NCBI GenBank assembly: GCA_029964075.1
Contig: CM057147.1
Location: 26,743,513-26,807,512 of the forward strand
Direction: 5' to 3'
DNA length: 64,000 bases
DNA from: Patiria pectinifera
Lineage: Eukaryota > Echinodermata > Asteroidea > Valvatida > Asterinidae
Below the pieces are notes generated by a model. That model was not told the origin of the DNA, searched no databases, and saw nothing but the letters and a program-made list of their open reading frames with translations. Of this stretch, positions 41,201 to 48,500 are shown piece after piece. Position 1 is the stretch's first letter, and every line of letters begins with the position of its first letter. The position numbers were made by a program, and so were the translations under genes.

Positions 41201-42364
41201 TGGTTTATTCTTGTTGTATTCATAACTGATTCGGGAATGTGTGAACCTAGCATTAATAAAGCAAGGCCATCGTACTGTACTTGGACCACAACATCAAATG
41301 TCACTTTAACTCGGGCGATGTAATGCAACAGTGACAGAACGGGAGACGGTGACTAGCAGATGGGTTTGACGTTGACATGTTTGAGCAAAATGTGCCCTGG
41401 TAATCTCATAACATTGAAGGGAGCCTTTCACTCCTACGGTGTGGACACGGTAATTGGATGAACGCATGCAGGAACATGAAATTGGCCTTGGGTTTGTAGA
41501 GGGAATCTTGACAACGTGTTCTCTGGTTTCTAAAGGTGGATATTCATGTTTTTTAATTTCGGATTGCCAAGGGGAGGGTGGGGGCTGGGGGATCAGGTTG
41601 GCGCAGTGATACCTTCGGGGTCTTCCACTTCTCATTGGCCCGGGTTCGATTCCCACCCACGCCCATATGAGGAACGGGTTTGTCCTTGCCTCCGATCCTA
41701 AGACTTTCCTATAACTTCTAAAACTGGAACATTATTATTTTTCACCGTCCTCTTCCCTGTAATTTTTTTCAAGATCAGGAACTATTGTGACTGTCCATTA
41801 TTTAGGAAATTCATTCCTTGTGTCATTATACCGGAGAGAATTCGGGAGAAAAAAATTCAAATGCCCATTGGAAAATCATACTTTGAAGGACGTTAAACCG
41901 AGTGGATGCCTACCTCGTGTTCCAGATATAAACTGCATCTTCTGCTGTCCACTGGAATTATTTGTTGGCCTTTGACCGAGCGGCCGCCTCCCATCTTGGC
42001 CCCAGTCTCCGCCCCTCCCGGAGTTCCTTCCCCGCATCAGCTCGTCTCCCGCGGCCAACGCCGGCAGCGCTGCCTCCAGCCGTGTCTGGTGGCGGAGCGA
42101 TGATGAGCCACGTTGGGTGGTTTTCAGTGGGTGGAGGTGCGCCGTGTGCTGGCGGTCGGACTCCCTGGCCGCTCCCGGTTTACCCTCGGTCTGCGAGTCC
42201 CCTGTGCTCCCCAGGTTGGACACGTGGTTGAAGAGTAAGATGTAGGCCGGGAACGCCAGGCAGGCAATCAGGGTCAGCTTGAACAGGGTCGTGTCCCTGT
42301 GCCTAGTCCGGCAAGGCAGGAGGGTTGATAACCACCCTCGTCTGTGTTTACGTTTAGCCCACAT
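4924..42364 (-). CDS. WSCD1/2-like: WSC-domain sulfotransferase, WSCD1/WSCD2 family (whole gene, 8 coding exons)
   Basis: Predicted type II Golgi membrane enzyme transferring sulfate from PAPS to glycans; vertebrate WSCD1/2 are described as sialate O-sulfotransferases. CDS is the join of 42364-41914, 25140-25020, 23013-22823, 10747-10581, 7833-7656, 7149-6985, 5803-5600 and 5291-4924. This is 1845 nt, 614 residues plus TGA, close to the usual family size of about 570. The start is the first ATG after an in-frame TGA 24 nt upstream, with A at -3. Residues 27-47 form the anchor; WSC1 begins near Cys156 and WSC2 near Cys274, each with eight cysteines. The 5'-phosphosulfate loop [10 protein letters not shown] is at 390-399, the 3'-phosphate motif [13 protein letters not shown] carries Arg462 and Ser470, and [10 protein letters not shown] lies at 560-569. 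All junctions are GT-AG with matching phases and no internal stop. The family call is firm. The single gene may predate the WSCD1/WSCD2 split; the sialate substrate is inferred. Confidence 0.95.
5600..5803 (-). CDS. WSCD1/2-like: WSCD exon 7: sulfotransferase core, 3'-phosphate motif
   Basis: The acceptor is the AG in ATGCCAG just before GGTTCC. An AG 24 nt further upstream would break the frame and was rejected. Residues 425-492 include [16 protein letters not shown] and [18 protein letters not shown], whose Arg462 and Ser470 match the PAP 3'-phosphate-binding residues of the superfamily. The donor is GGACAG|GTGAGA. Confidence 0.95.
5804..6984 (-). other. WSCD intron 6
   Basis: GT-AG intron between the two exons carrying the PAPS-binding motifs. 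It is AT-rich, with a segment from about 6180 to 6770 that reads like an old dispersed repeat ('TTAAAGGGCCCATGCAATG' at one end) but lacks clear terminal repeats. No other gene is seen. Confidence 0.6.
6985..7149 (-). CDS. WSCD1/2-like: WSCD exon 6: sulfotransferase PAPS-binding loop
   Basis: The acceptor is TTTCACAG and the donor AAAAAG|GTCAGT. It encodes residues 370-424. [19 protein letters not shown] is the 5'-phosphosulfate-binding loop of PAPS-dependent sulfotransferases, followed by the family-typical [16 protein letters not shown]. An N-glycosylation sequon (NIT) lies at residue 375, just before the catalytic domain. Confidence 0.95.
7150..7655 (-). other. WSCD intron 5
   Basis: GT-AG intron of 506 bp separating WSC domain 2 from the sulfotransferase domain. 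AT-rich, with no coding or repeat signal recognised. Confidence 0.7.
7656..7833 (-). CDS. WSCD1/2-like: WSCD exon 5: second half of WSC domain 2
   Basis: The acceptor is ATTCAAG and the donor CGGAAG|GTAAGC. It encodes residues 311-369, including [25 protein letters not shown] and [13 protein letters not shown], the conserved end of a WSC domain. Upstream of the acceptor the same frame stays open for only a few codons, so the exon edge is set by the splice site. Confidence 0.94.
7834..10580 (-). other. WSCD intron 4
   Basis: 2.7-kb intron splitting WSC domain 2. It contains a TGACGTCA palindrome at 7974-7981, a short CCTAA-rich stretch near 8245-8290 and the triplet-repeat tract at 9366-9960. 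No second gene is recognised. Confidence 0.7.
9366..9960. repeat. Degenerate TGC/TGT triplet-repeat tract (~600 bp)
   Basis: Long run of imperfect TGCTGT/TGCTGC/GCTGTT triplets interrupted by short unique words. It opens reading frames in several frames on both strands that give Cys/Leu/Val-rich or Ser/Gln/Ala-rich nonsense, as expected of a triplet repeat rather than a gene. It lies inside WSCD intron 4. Confidence 0.85.
10581..10747 (-). CDS. WSCD1/2-like: WSCD exon 4: linker and first half of WSC domain 2
   Basis: The acceptor is TTCTTTAG and the donor GAACGG|GTAAAA (phase 0). It encodes residues 255-310: an acidic linker ([11 protein letters not shown]), then Cys274 and the [13 protein letters not shown] segment typical of a WSC domain. 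Together with exon 5 this rebuilds an eight-cysteine domain. The 12-kb intron upstream is the second longest in the gene. Confidence 0.92.
16520..17035. repeat. Possible inverted-repeat element rich in TTTGACAGAATTT motifs
   Basis: One end reads CAGTGACCG and the other CGGTCACCCTG, an approximate inverted repeat. The interior repeats words such as TTTGACAGA, GGCAGATTTCTGGCAGA and TTTGGCAGA. It looks like a dispersed non-coding repeat. No second full copy was seen here, so the boundaries are tentative. Confidence 0.4.
19237..19473. mobile_element. MITE with perfect 21-bp terminal inverted repeats
   Basis: Bases 19237-19257 (starting CTCTCTAAATTCCAAAG) are the exact reverse complement of 19453-19473. 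Inside is a second inverted pair around GACTAGACGTTTTA (near 19266) and AAAACGTCTAGTC (near 19391), plus repeated GAGTGAA / TTCACTC words. At 237 bp with no coding capacity it is a typical MITE or foldback repeat. A diverged relative is at 40645-40850. The target duplication is not obvious. Confidence 0.8.
22099..22375 (+). mobile_element. tRNA-derived SINE-like copy, family A
   Basis: Head with a B-box-like GGGGTTCGAATCCCACC, followed by GTGTCCTTGGGCAAG, AGGAGTATAAAT, then 'TAACCTGTGACGGACT'. A copy in opposite orientation with the same order of blocks lies at 55365-55622. The head is too degenerate for a functional tRNA. Ends are approximate. Confidence 0.7.
22823..23013 (-). CDS. WSCD1/2-like: WSCD exon 3: second half of WSC domain 1
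   Basis: The acceptor is TTCTAG and the donor CCCAG|GTATGT. It encodes [14 protein letters not shown], the [12 protein letters not shown] segment and [13 protein letters not shown], supplying the remaining five cysteines of WSC1 and two N-glycosylation sequons (NQS, NAT). The minus-strand reading frame is the conserved one; plus-strand reading frames across this interval are antisense noise. Confidence 0.93.
23014..25019 (-). other. WSCD intron 2
   Basis: 2-kb intron splitting WSC domain 1. A short fragment near 24262-24300 ('GGGGTCAGGGAACCAGACTA') matches the central part of the dispersed repeat seen at 31228, 47043 and 61381. No gene is seen. Confidence 0.65.
25020..25140 (-). CDS. WSCD1/2-like: WSCD exon 2: first half of WSC domain 1
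   Basis: The acceptor is a pyrimidine tract ending CACAG; the donor is AAAAG|GTACGG. The exon starts in phase 1 and encodes LYLGCYQDE, then [10 protein letters not shown], the first three cysteines of a WSC domain with its conserved 'M(T/S)...C...C' spacing. It lies 16.8 kb from exon 1. Confidence 0.93.
25330..25705. repeat. Inverted-array element 1: ACTTGTGATGG minisatellite
   Basis: Right arm (about 25455-25705) is a tandem array of an 11-bp unit, consensus ACTTGTGATGG, with variants such as GTGAGGG and GTGAAGG. The left arm (about 25330-25380) has a few units in reverse orientation ('CATCACAAATCTGTCACAAGT'). Between them is a core of about 70 bp with its own inverted repeat, ATAACAAAGG / CCTTTGTTAT. 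Related elements are at 50225 and 56003. Confidence 0.85.
29307..29335. repeat. CTT-rich microsatellite
   Basis: Run of TTC/CTT triplets in WSCD intron 1. It gives a poly-Lys run in a minus-strand reading frame that is otherwise without support. Confidence 0.8.
31228..31750 (+). repeat. Dispersed repeat family R1, copy 1
   Basis: Shares an ordered set of blocks with copies at 47043-47535 and 61381-61800: 'GGTAATATACAA', 'TTTGCTTTTGCTG', 'TTTTATAGCAAATAT', 'GTCAGGTCAAGGAACCAGACTAGC', 'TGTGTAACCGATTGCAAAC' and 'ACACCAGGTGCCA'. No coding capacity. The two longer copies continue through 'TGCTTGAGACT'. Confidence 0.75.
32703..32742. repeat. GTTA tetranucleotide microsatellite
   Basis: Tandem GTTA units with one interruption, in WSCD intron 1. 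Confidence 0.85.
34608..34674. repeat. Small inverted repeat
   Basis: GTTCTTTCAGCAAAAC on the left pairs with GTTTTGCTGAAAGAAC on the right across about 35 bp, so it could form a hairpin. Just upstream (near 34390) is 'AGGGTGGGTAAAAAAAAACG', possibly the edge of the same repeat. Confidence 0.6.
38144..38266. repeat. Foldback repeat enclosing telomere-like CCCTAA units
   Basis: Left arm TGTTCCCCAATACCTATGTT pairs with the right arm ending AACATATGTATTGGGGAACA with one mismatch. The loop carries CCCTAACCATCTAACCCTAACCCTAA. Probably a small foldback element; the telomere-like units are few and interstitial. Confidence 0.65.
40645..40850. repeat. Diverged relative of the 19237-19473 MITE
   Basis: Shares 'AACTCGATCTTTTCGATTGAA', 'TTTTTCACTCCAATTGAGTGAA' and 'CACTCCTTGGAAA' with the MITE at 19237, in the same order. 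Its terminal inverted repeats have decayed. Boundaries approximate. Confidence 0.55.
41588..41720 (+). mobile_element. tRNA-derived SINE-like copy, family B
   Basis: 'GGTTGGCGCAGTGATA' resembles a tRNA A box and 'CCCGGGTTCGATTCCCACCC' a B box, spaced as in a tRNA head, followed by 'CTAAGACTTTCCTATAAC'. A reversed copy is at about 62440-62612. Lies in WSCD intron 1, close to exon 1. Confidence 0.6.
41914..42364 (-). CDS. WSCD1/2-like: WSCD exon 1: start, cytoplasmic tail, membrane anchor, stem
   Basis: Encodes residues 1-150 plus one base of the next codon. A basic N-terminus (MWAKRKHRR) precedes a hydrophobic stretch at about 27-47 with no signal cleavage site, as in type II Golgi transferases. 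The rest is a low-complexity stem rich in Gly, Arg, Ser and Gln with an NNSS glycosylation site near its end. The donor is CGAG|GTAGGC. An alternative upstream TTG in the same frame is not needed, because ATG at 42364 has a good context. Confidence 0.93.
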
Positions 42365-45300
42365 CGTCAAGAGAGTTTGCGTTCACACGGCCGTCGCTTC
42401 ACAAGGGGAGCGTATGTAAATTGAATTCACCGCATGTAGTTTGCCCTGACAAAATGACCTGTCCCACAAATTGTTAGGTCATCTTGAAAATTCATAATAT
42501 CCGACTGTATAATCTCATACATCAAGATGATACACTGACAACATCCGCATATTAACTCCCAACCATCCCGAGTCTGTCCACACACACGCAAGTATGTACA
42601 TGTATGCGCCTATCTACAGTTCGCTGCGGATGATGTTACATCGACGCATTGAGTAACACCTCGTGAGTACGCCTGTCTGGCATGCAGCGGAAATTAGCGC
42701 TAAGCTTACCCGTCAAATCATGCTGAAACACGGTAGGCAGCCGTGTGGTGATCCCGCTGATCAGCAACCTCCTGTACACACAGCCATGCAGGAAACTGTG
42801 ATTCACAGTTTGTTACTTCTCCCTGGTGGTGTTTTCACATAAAGCGGCTGTCACATCACGGCCATTACTGCCATCCATCACTACACTCGCACAACACGCG
42901 CGGACGGGGCTAGCATCTCCGTACGACGGAAGATGTGCCATGCATCTTCAAGACGCTGTGATATCTAAGCACGGGGACCGGAGGAGCGAAACTATAAAAT
43001 GCATCCACACACACAATTCTCGTTAGCCGGCATCTGCGGACATACATCATCCCTGGACTGCAGGGCCGGGATTGTCTACAATCTGAAGTCACCGACAGCA
43101 AATCTCTTCTGCCCGCAAGACGTGTCAACTAAATGCATAAAGACATTGTGTACAAATGCAGCCCCGAAATGTGTGTACATTTCTGGATCAGCTGTCCGTA
43201 TTATTACACGCCCGGACAACGGGTCTGCATCCCCGCTATGCAACCATCGCTCTCACTCGCCCGCAGCATGTGTGTTCATTCATCACTGCCTGCTCCGTAT
43301 ACAGTCTCCGCTCTAGCTCTCGCTACTATATCCATCCAGAGCGCGCGCTCTAGCGCCATGCTCATATTAATAATAGACGGGTTATTAATAAGCCACCGCG
43401 AATATTCAAGACCTGTGTATATTATCCTCTCCCTCGAGACCTCGGAATAATGTAGGTCTTACAAATAATGAAGCACGCCCTCAGTTGACACTACGTGTGT
43501 GGGTGGACATAGGGGTAAGGGTGCAGACCAGTAAATCGACTCTGACCAATAGACCTCAGCGATAATTACGCGCACTTCCGAAACATATTTACAATGACTC
43601 ACAACTCTCCAAGGTGTTTTGGACACAGATCAAATTATAGTTTATTCATCATCTTTCTTTTTCTGTAAATTGTTTTAGGGTAATCCGATGACTTTTGGGA
43701 GAAAATTCCATCCAAAGATGATCACCCCTAAAAGCAGTCGTGTGGCCCATCGCAATTTTGAAGAAAAAAATGATGCCTGGGCCCCATGCACTGCAAAATA
43801 GAGCATTTTTAGGGCCCAATTTCATCCAAAATTCACAGAATTACGAGTTTGCAGCCCTGTGCATGGCTCCCACCCATCTTTTTTTACAAACTCTCACGTT
43901 CACGGCCCATAAAATTCTCTAATAGCCAAAAAAAAAAAATCGTCGTTCGGCCCGCGTATGCGCGCACGTATCCATAGCACAAACGTAATAAGCATTTCAT
44001 TGGTCTGTTTAAGCGAATGTAATGCAGGAATGTGGCCACTGCTGGTCAGAGGCAGATATAACGAAAACAATAAACGACTCCCTCAGCAAAACGCAAAATG
44101 AAAATGACAAAAAAGAACAAGTTCAGTATTCATTTGTAAGAAAATGGATTAACAGGGGAAAAAAGCAATTTCAATTGATTATTACCATTTCCCACTTTAA
44201 GGGAAATGCAATGAACGTAAATTTAATTGTAAAAAGGAAAGGAAATAATCACATAAGCCTTTTAAGTCGAGTCGAGGATGGAACAAATTCAGAGGAAAAT
44301 CCTTTTTCCCTGGACGGGCCTGCTACAATACTCAATTGTGTTGAGCTCGGCAGCAGCTAGCTCGGCTATTACAGAAACACAGCATTTGCTGGAATATACA
44401 CGAATAAAAACGGCAACATTAGTAAGAGAAAAAAATGAGAAAAAAGGGCAATTTCACCGAAAACATACTTTTCCCATCCCAAAACAAATCATTATTTTAT
44501 TAGAAAATTAACACGGTTACGAGAAAAAGCAATTTTCATAAAAAAAATAACCGAGAATCTACATTTGTTTGTGAAAATTAATTACCCAAAAAAGATCCCC
44601 CTGAAAGCGATTATTACATAAAACTCGATAGAATCCCAGCCATGTTTGTCTGACGTAAATCCGGTCATGTATACCAATGAATGTTCAAACAGCAAAACCT
44701 TGGGGTATTTTGTCTATCAATTAAAAAGTTTCTTGCTATATATCACGTTGTAAAAGGTGTTAGGAACCGGAACTGGACAGGTAATGTTTAGCTTTATATT
44801 TACAAAGTGATAGGAAGATTGTGCTTATTTGCTATAAACACAATTTCTAGTCAAAAGTTATGTTTTTAAGCTGGTATCGATTGGTACCTCGAGTCGTTCT
44901 GTTTTAATCCTCCCGACAGTTATATCAGTCCCAAGTGGCGGGTGGGGGGGGGGGGACTTCCGCATGTAACATTATGTTTGTCATTAAGCGCGAGCACCTA
45001 ACAACCAGTACCAAAAGTAGTCCGACAAAATCGGGGCCACTTTTTCAGATCAGAAATTACCAATCCCCCCCCCCCACCTTCCCAATTTGGATACCCAATG
45101 GTTTCTATTTTTAAGCCACCGACTCCCATATTTTTATCACCAAAACATGCCCCGGCCTATCGCTATCGTTCCCCTATAGGCCTAGTTCTGTTGATCAATA
45201 ATTTCCTGTATACACGTCAAAACCTATTGATCATCCTCAAAAGCCTTCCCTCTGGCTTTATCCAGCTTAGTGCCAAAAGGACAGCGGGGAAGAAAATGAG

Positions 45301-45508
45301 ATCCGGAAATTTTAGCGGGCAAAAACATTTTTATTTTAAATCACTTAGCCAAAAAAATAATAATTTTAAGCTCTGTATGAGGGCGCACTTCAAACACATT
45401 ATTCTTGGAGGTCTCATTCGACAGAGGGCGTGCTCGCCCACATGTCAAAGCAAAATAATCGCACGTTGTGTACTTCTGCTCCTGTTTCACCCTTGAAATG
45501 TAATAAGA
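42365..45508. promoter_or_regulatory. Divergent intergenic region between WSCD and RBM19
   Basis: About 3.1 kb between the two start codons, so it should hold both promoters and 5' UTRs. The WSCD side up to about 43440 is richer in CpG and CA/TG words; the RBM19 side is AT-rich with poly-G (about 44943) and poly-C (about 45065) runs. No clear TATA box sits at a defined distance from either ATG, so no transcription start is called. A short repeat at 44770-44860 matches 36060-36160. Plus-strand open frames at 42826-43450 have no recognised content and are probably noncoding. Confidence 0.5.
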
Positions 45509-45544
45509 ATGAGTCGTCTTATCGTTAAAAATCTTCCAAAAGGG
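45509..45544 (+). CDS. RBM19: RBM19 exon 1: start codon and first strand of RRM1
   Basis: Encodes MSRLIVKNLPKG in 36 nt, ending in phase 0 at the donor GGG|GTAAGA. It is too short to appear as an open frame but matches the conserved N-terminus of the family, including the RNP2 motif, and joins in frame to exon 2. Confidence 0.9.
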
Positions 45545-48500
45545 GTAAGAAGGTTATTTGGATACTGAGTATTATTTTATTCCATTCTCGAATTTTAAAA
45601 AATCAAGTTAGACGTCGATGATGTGGTTTTAATTTTCCTGCATTATCGATATGTTAATGTGCTATGTTGCTGCATCTGTTTCGTGATAAAATGGAAATAA
45701 ACAATACAACCTCGTTAATAAGGAAACTCCATTAATTCCAGGTGTTCCTTTTTCATCCCTTGCCCCTCTTGCAGATCTATGTACTGAACTGGCTCATCAA
45801 ATATTTGTCTGTTTTGCAATGTAAATAACTGAAACAAAAATGTGCATTTGTTTGAAGTTACTTTCAGTTTTATGACTTTAGTTTATTTTGAACGAAGTGG
45901 CTATCGTTACGGCAGCCGTTGTTTAGCGCCCTCTACTATACTTTTTTGATACGCACGCAGGTATATTATTATTAGTTTCCCCACGTTTAAGCGAGTAGTG
46001 CGACAGCTCAGTCGATAGAGGGTAGGATTTTGCACCGCGAGGTTGTGGGTTCGCATCTCAGTTTTGCACTTAAATTTGTTTCCTTTTCTAACCTGAGGCT
46101 TTGAAGGATTTTTTTTTAAAGGGAAATAAAGTCCGAATTTCATAACGTTCAAATTCACTTTTTTCCTTCTGATTTTATATTTTCTTCTCATGTTTTTATA
46201 AAAGTTGCAGTACTACCGTAACGATAGAAAATGGGAAATGCGTTACGGCTGCCGTAACGATAGCCACTGCGTATTTTGAATCATTATAATCTATGTTCCT
46301 AATAATATTTTCCATGTTACATGTGTAGACCAACGTGACCTAGAATTTGAAAGAGTGCCATACCTGGCCAACACTTACATGTATTCGCCAACAAACACAA
46401 CAATTTTCAGTTCACCTTGTATATTCATTGAAGACAATTCCAAATAGGCTTGGGAAAACTTAATCCGAGTAACTCCGACCCTACTTATCTCCTTTTTTAT
46501 CATTGGAACATGGTCTTGCGATATTAGTAGGTTCCAAGTGGCATTGCTGCCATCGCGTGATACAATAGAAACAACCCGACAAAAACATCAGATATTACCC
46601 TCATCAAATCAAAAACATCAGATTTTGAAAATGGCATCCGCGACATCCATTAAAATGGTATTCGCGACGGATCCCTTTTCATAACTTTTATTGTGTTAAA
46701 TGAAATTCTACTTTGTAGTGAACCAGATGCTACCTTTCCTTCTTTATGGCTCTGGAGGATTTTGTTTAAAGGGGAGTTAAGTCCCAGAACCCTTTGGCTG
46801 AGAACTAATAGATCGATGATGTTTGACTTCCAAACCTATAGCCATTGCAACCCTTGCCCCCAGCTCTCCATGCTAAAGTTACTTATGCACACTTTTCACA
46901 CACCCCATGCACTATGATAACAATAAATTATTCATTTGAGTAAATCAAACTCCATTATTAGAAATGTTCAAATGTGCTTCCTTTTAAAATTCTTTTAAAA
47001 TACACTTTAAAAATAGTCAATTGAAATTAAACAAAATTCTATTTAAGGGAATGTACAACATTTGCTTTTGCTGCAATTTTCAGAAATAAGTGTATTTGGA
47101 GCATCAGTAATGTTATAGCAAATATTGTTAAAATGACTTGTTTCACGTTTTGGGCTCGAAGATGCTGGAAAAACCAGGAAAACCTATCATGTTCTTGTAG
47201 TCTGGTTCCCTGACCCCACTTAAGATGAAACAGAGCAGTTTATAGACTTTGGGGAATTGTAAGGTCAGAAAATCAGTCTAGCAGGCTTGCACCCCTTCAC
47301 AGGTTTGTAATCAATTGCAAAGAAAATGCGGAATAACTAATTGTGAAAAAGAAGGAGCAGTTTTTGAAAAAAGCAAGTTTTCTTACAAATTTTTTCTTAC
47401 AAATTTCAACACACCAGGAGCCACAAATTTACAGTATGCTTGAGACTGTCATTCTCTTACAATTCAGTAAGGTATTTCGTGATAATTTGATCATTTCGTT
47501 TTGTGATGTTTGCAAATGTTGTATCTTTCTTTAAAACGCATAAAAGAAAATACAAAAAAATACAGAAAAATATGTTATAAAGTAATCAAGAAAATCTAAG
47601 ATAAAGATAAAAGGGTAAATTTAAAATATAAAACTTCTTAAATCAAATAATTTTAGTGACACCGTGCACCCCATGTCTATAAACCCCAGGCTGTGCCAAG
47701 ATCACACGCCTTTCTTTTCCCATTCAATTCTAGATTAAGGAAGACAAGGTTCGCAACCTCTTTGCAGCCCATGGAGAAATCACCGACCTGCAGCTGAAGT
47801 ACACCAGCGCGGGAGTCTTCAGAAAGTTTGCCTTTGTCGGCTTCCGGGCCAAGTCCAGTGCCCCAAAGGCTGCCAAATGCTTGAACAACACCTTCATCGA
47901 TTCCTCAAAGCTACAGGTTTGGATATGAGAACTTTTCAACATGTGTTTCTATCTTTTGGGTTAATGTACATTTTAAACGTGCGACGGATGATGCCCGCAA
48001 ATGCTGCAGTTTACACCGTGAAACTATAAAGCCCTTCAGACAATTTCCGGGATTTAAAATTTGGGGTTGGGTTTCTGTTACCGGTACCCACCCGTGTTGT
48101 CCTTCAAAAGGGTATCCGGTTCGCGTAGTACCCGTAAATGCACACCACTATCCTCAGTTTGTTAAAATGTAATTTAGTCACACATCTGTTTGATATAGGT
48201 TGAGATTGCCAAGGATTTGGGAGACGAAAGCATTGCCAGACCATGGAGCAGGTACTCGGAGAAGAGCTCAGCATTCCAGAAGAAACTGGCTAAGCAGAAG
48301 GAGAAAGAGGAGGCGAAGGAAGGCACGGAGAAGACCACAAAGACTGCTGTACAACAGGTTGGCTGGGTGGAAATTGTAGTTCTTTTTTTCTACAAAAAAA
48401 GTAATAGGGCCTGACAAATACTCCCAGAAAACAAAGATTAATGAAGTAGTAGTCTCTGGGAATGTTTCTGTTAGAAATCTTCTTGATTTCCCTTTTAATA

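Larger units (their letters stand above)
25141..41913 (-). other. WSCD intron 1 (16.8 kb)
   Basis: Separates the membrane-anchor exon from the first WSC exon. Contents recognised are the CACAAGTC/ACTTGTG element (25330-25705), CTT repeats (29307-29335), a dispersed repeat (31228-31750), a GTTA microsatellite (32703-32742), a foldback at 34608-34674, paired TGACGTCA sites near 36503-36659, a foldback at 38144-38266 and a MITE at 40645-40850. The remaining sequence is AT-rich with no convincing gene on either strand. Confidence 0.65.
45545..47733 (+). other. RBM19 intron 1
   Basis: Holds the 23-bp TIR element (45896-46268) and R1 repeat copy 2 (47043-47535). No other gene seen. Confidence 0.8.

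Noticed and set aside
41906-42231. Plus-strand open frames rich in Pro/Ser/Arg
   Set aside because: Antisense to the GC-rich WSCD exon 1; no family resemblance.
42826-43450. Cluster of overlapping plus-strand open frames near the WSCD promoter
   Set aside because: Three frames are open together with no recognised content or splice structure; probably CpG-rich noncoding DNA.
46003-46070. Possible functional tRNA gene
   Set aside because: A- and B-box-like words are present, but the acceptor and anticodon stems do not pair convincingly and it sits inside a TIR element.
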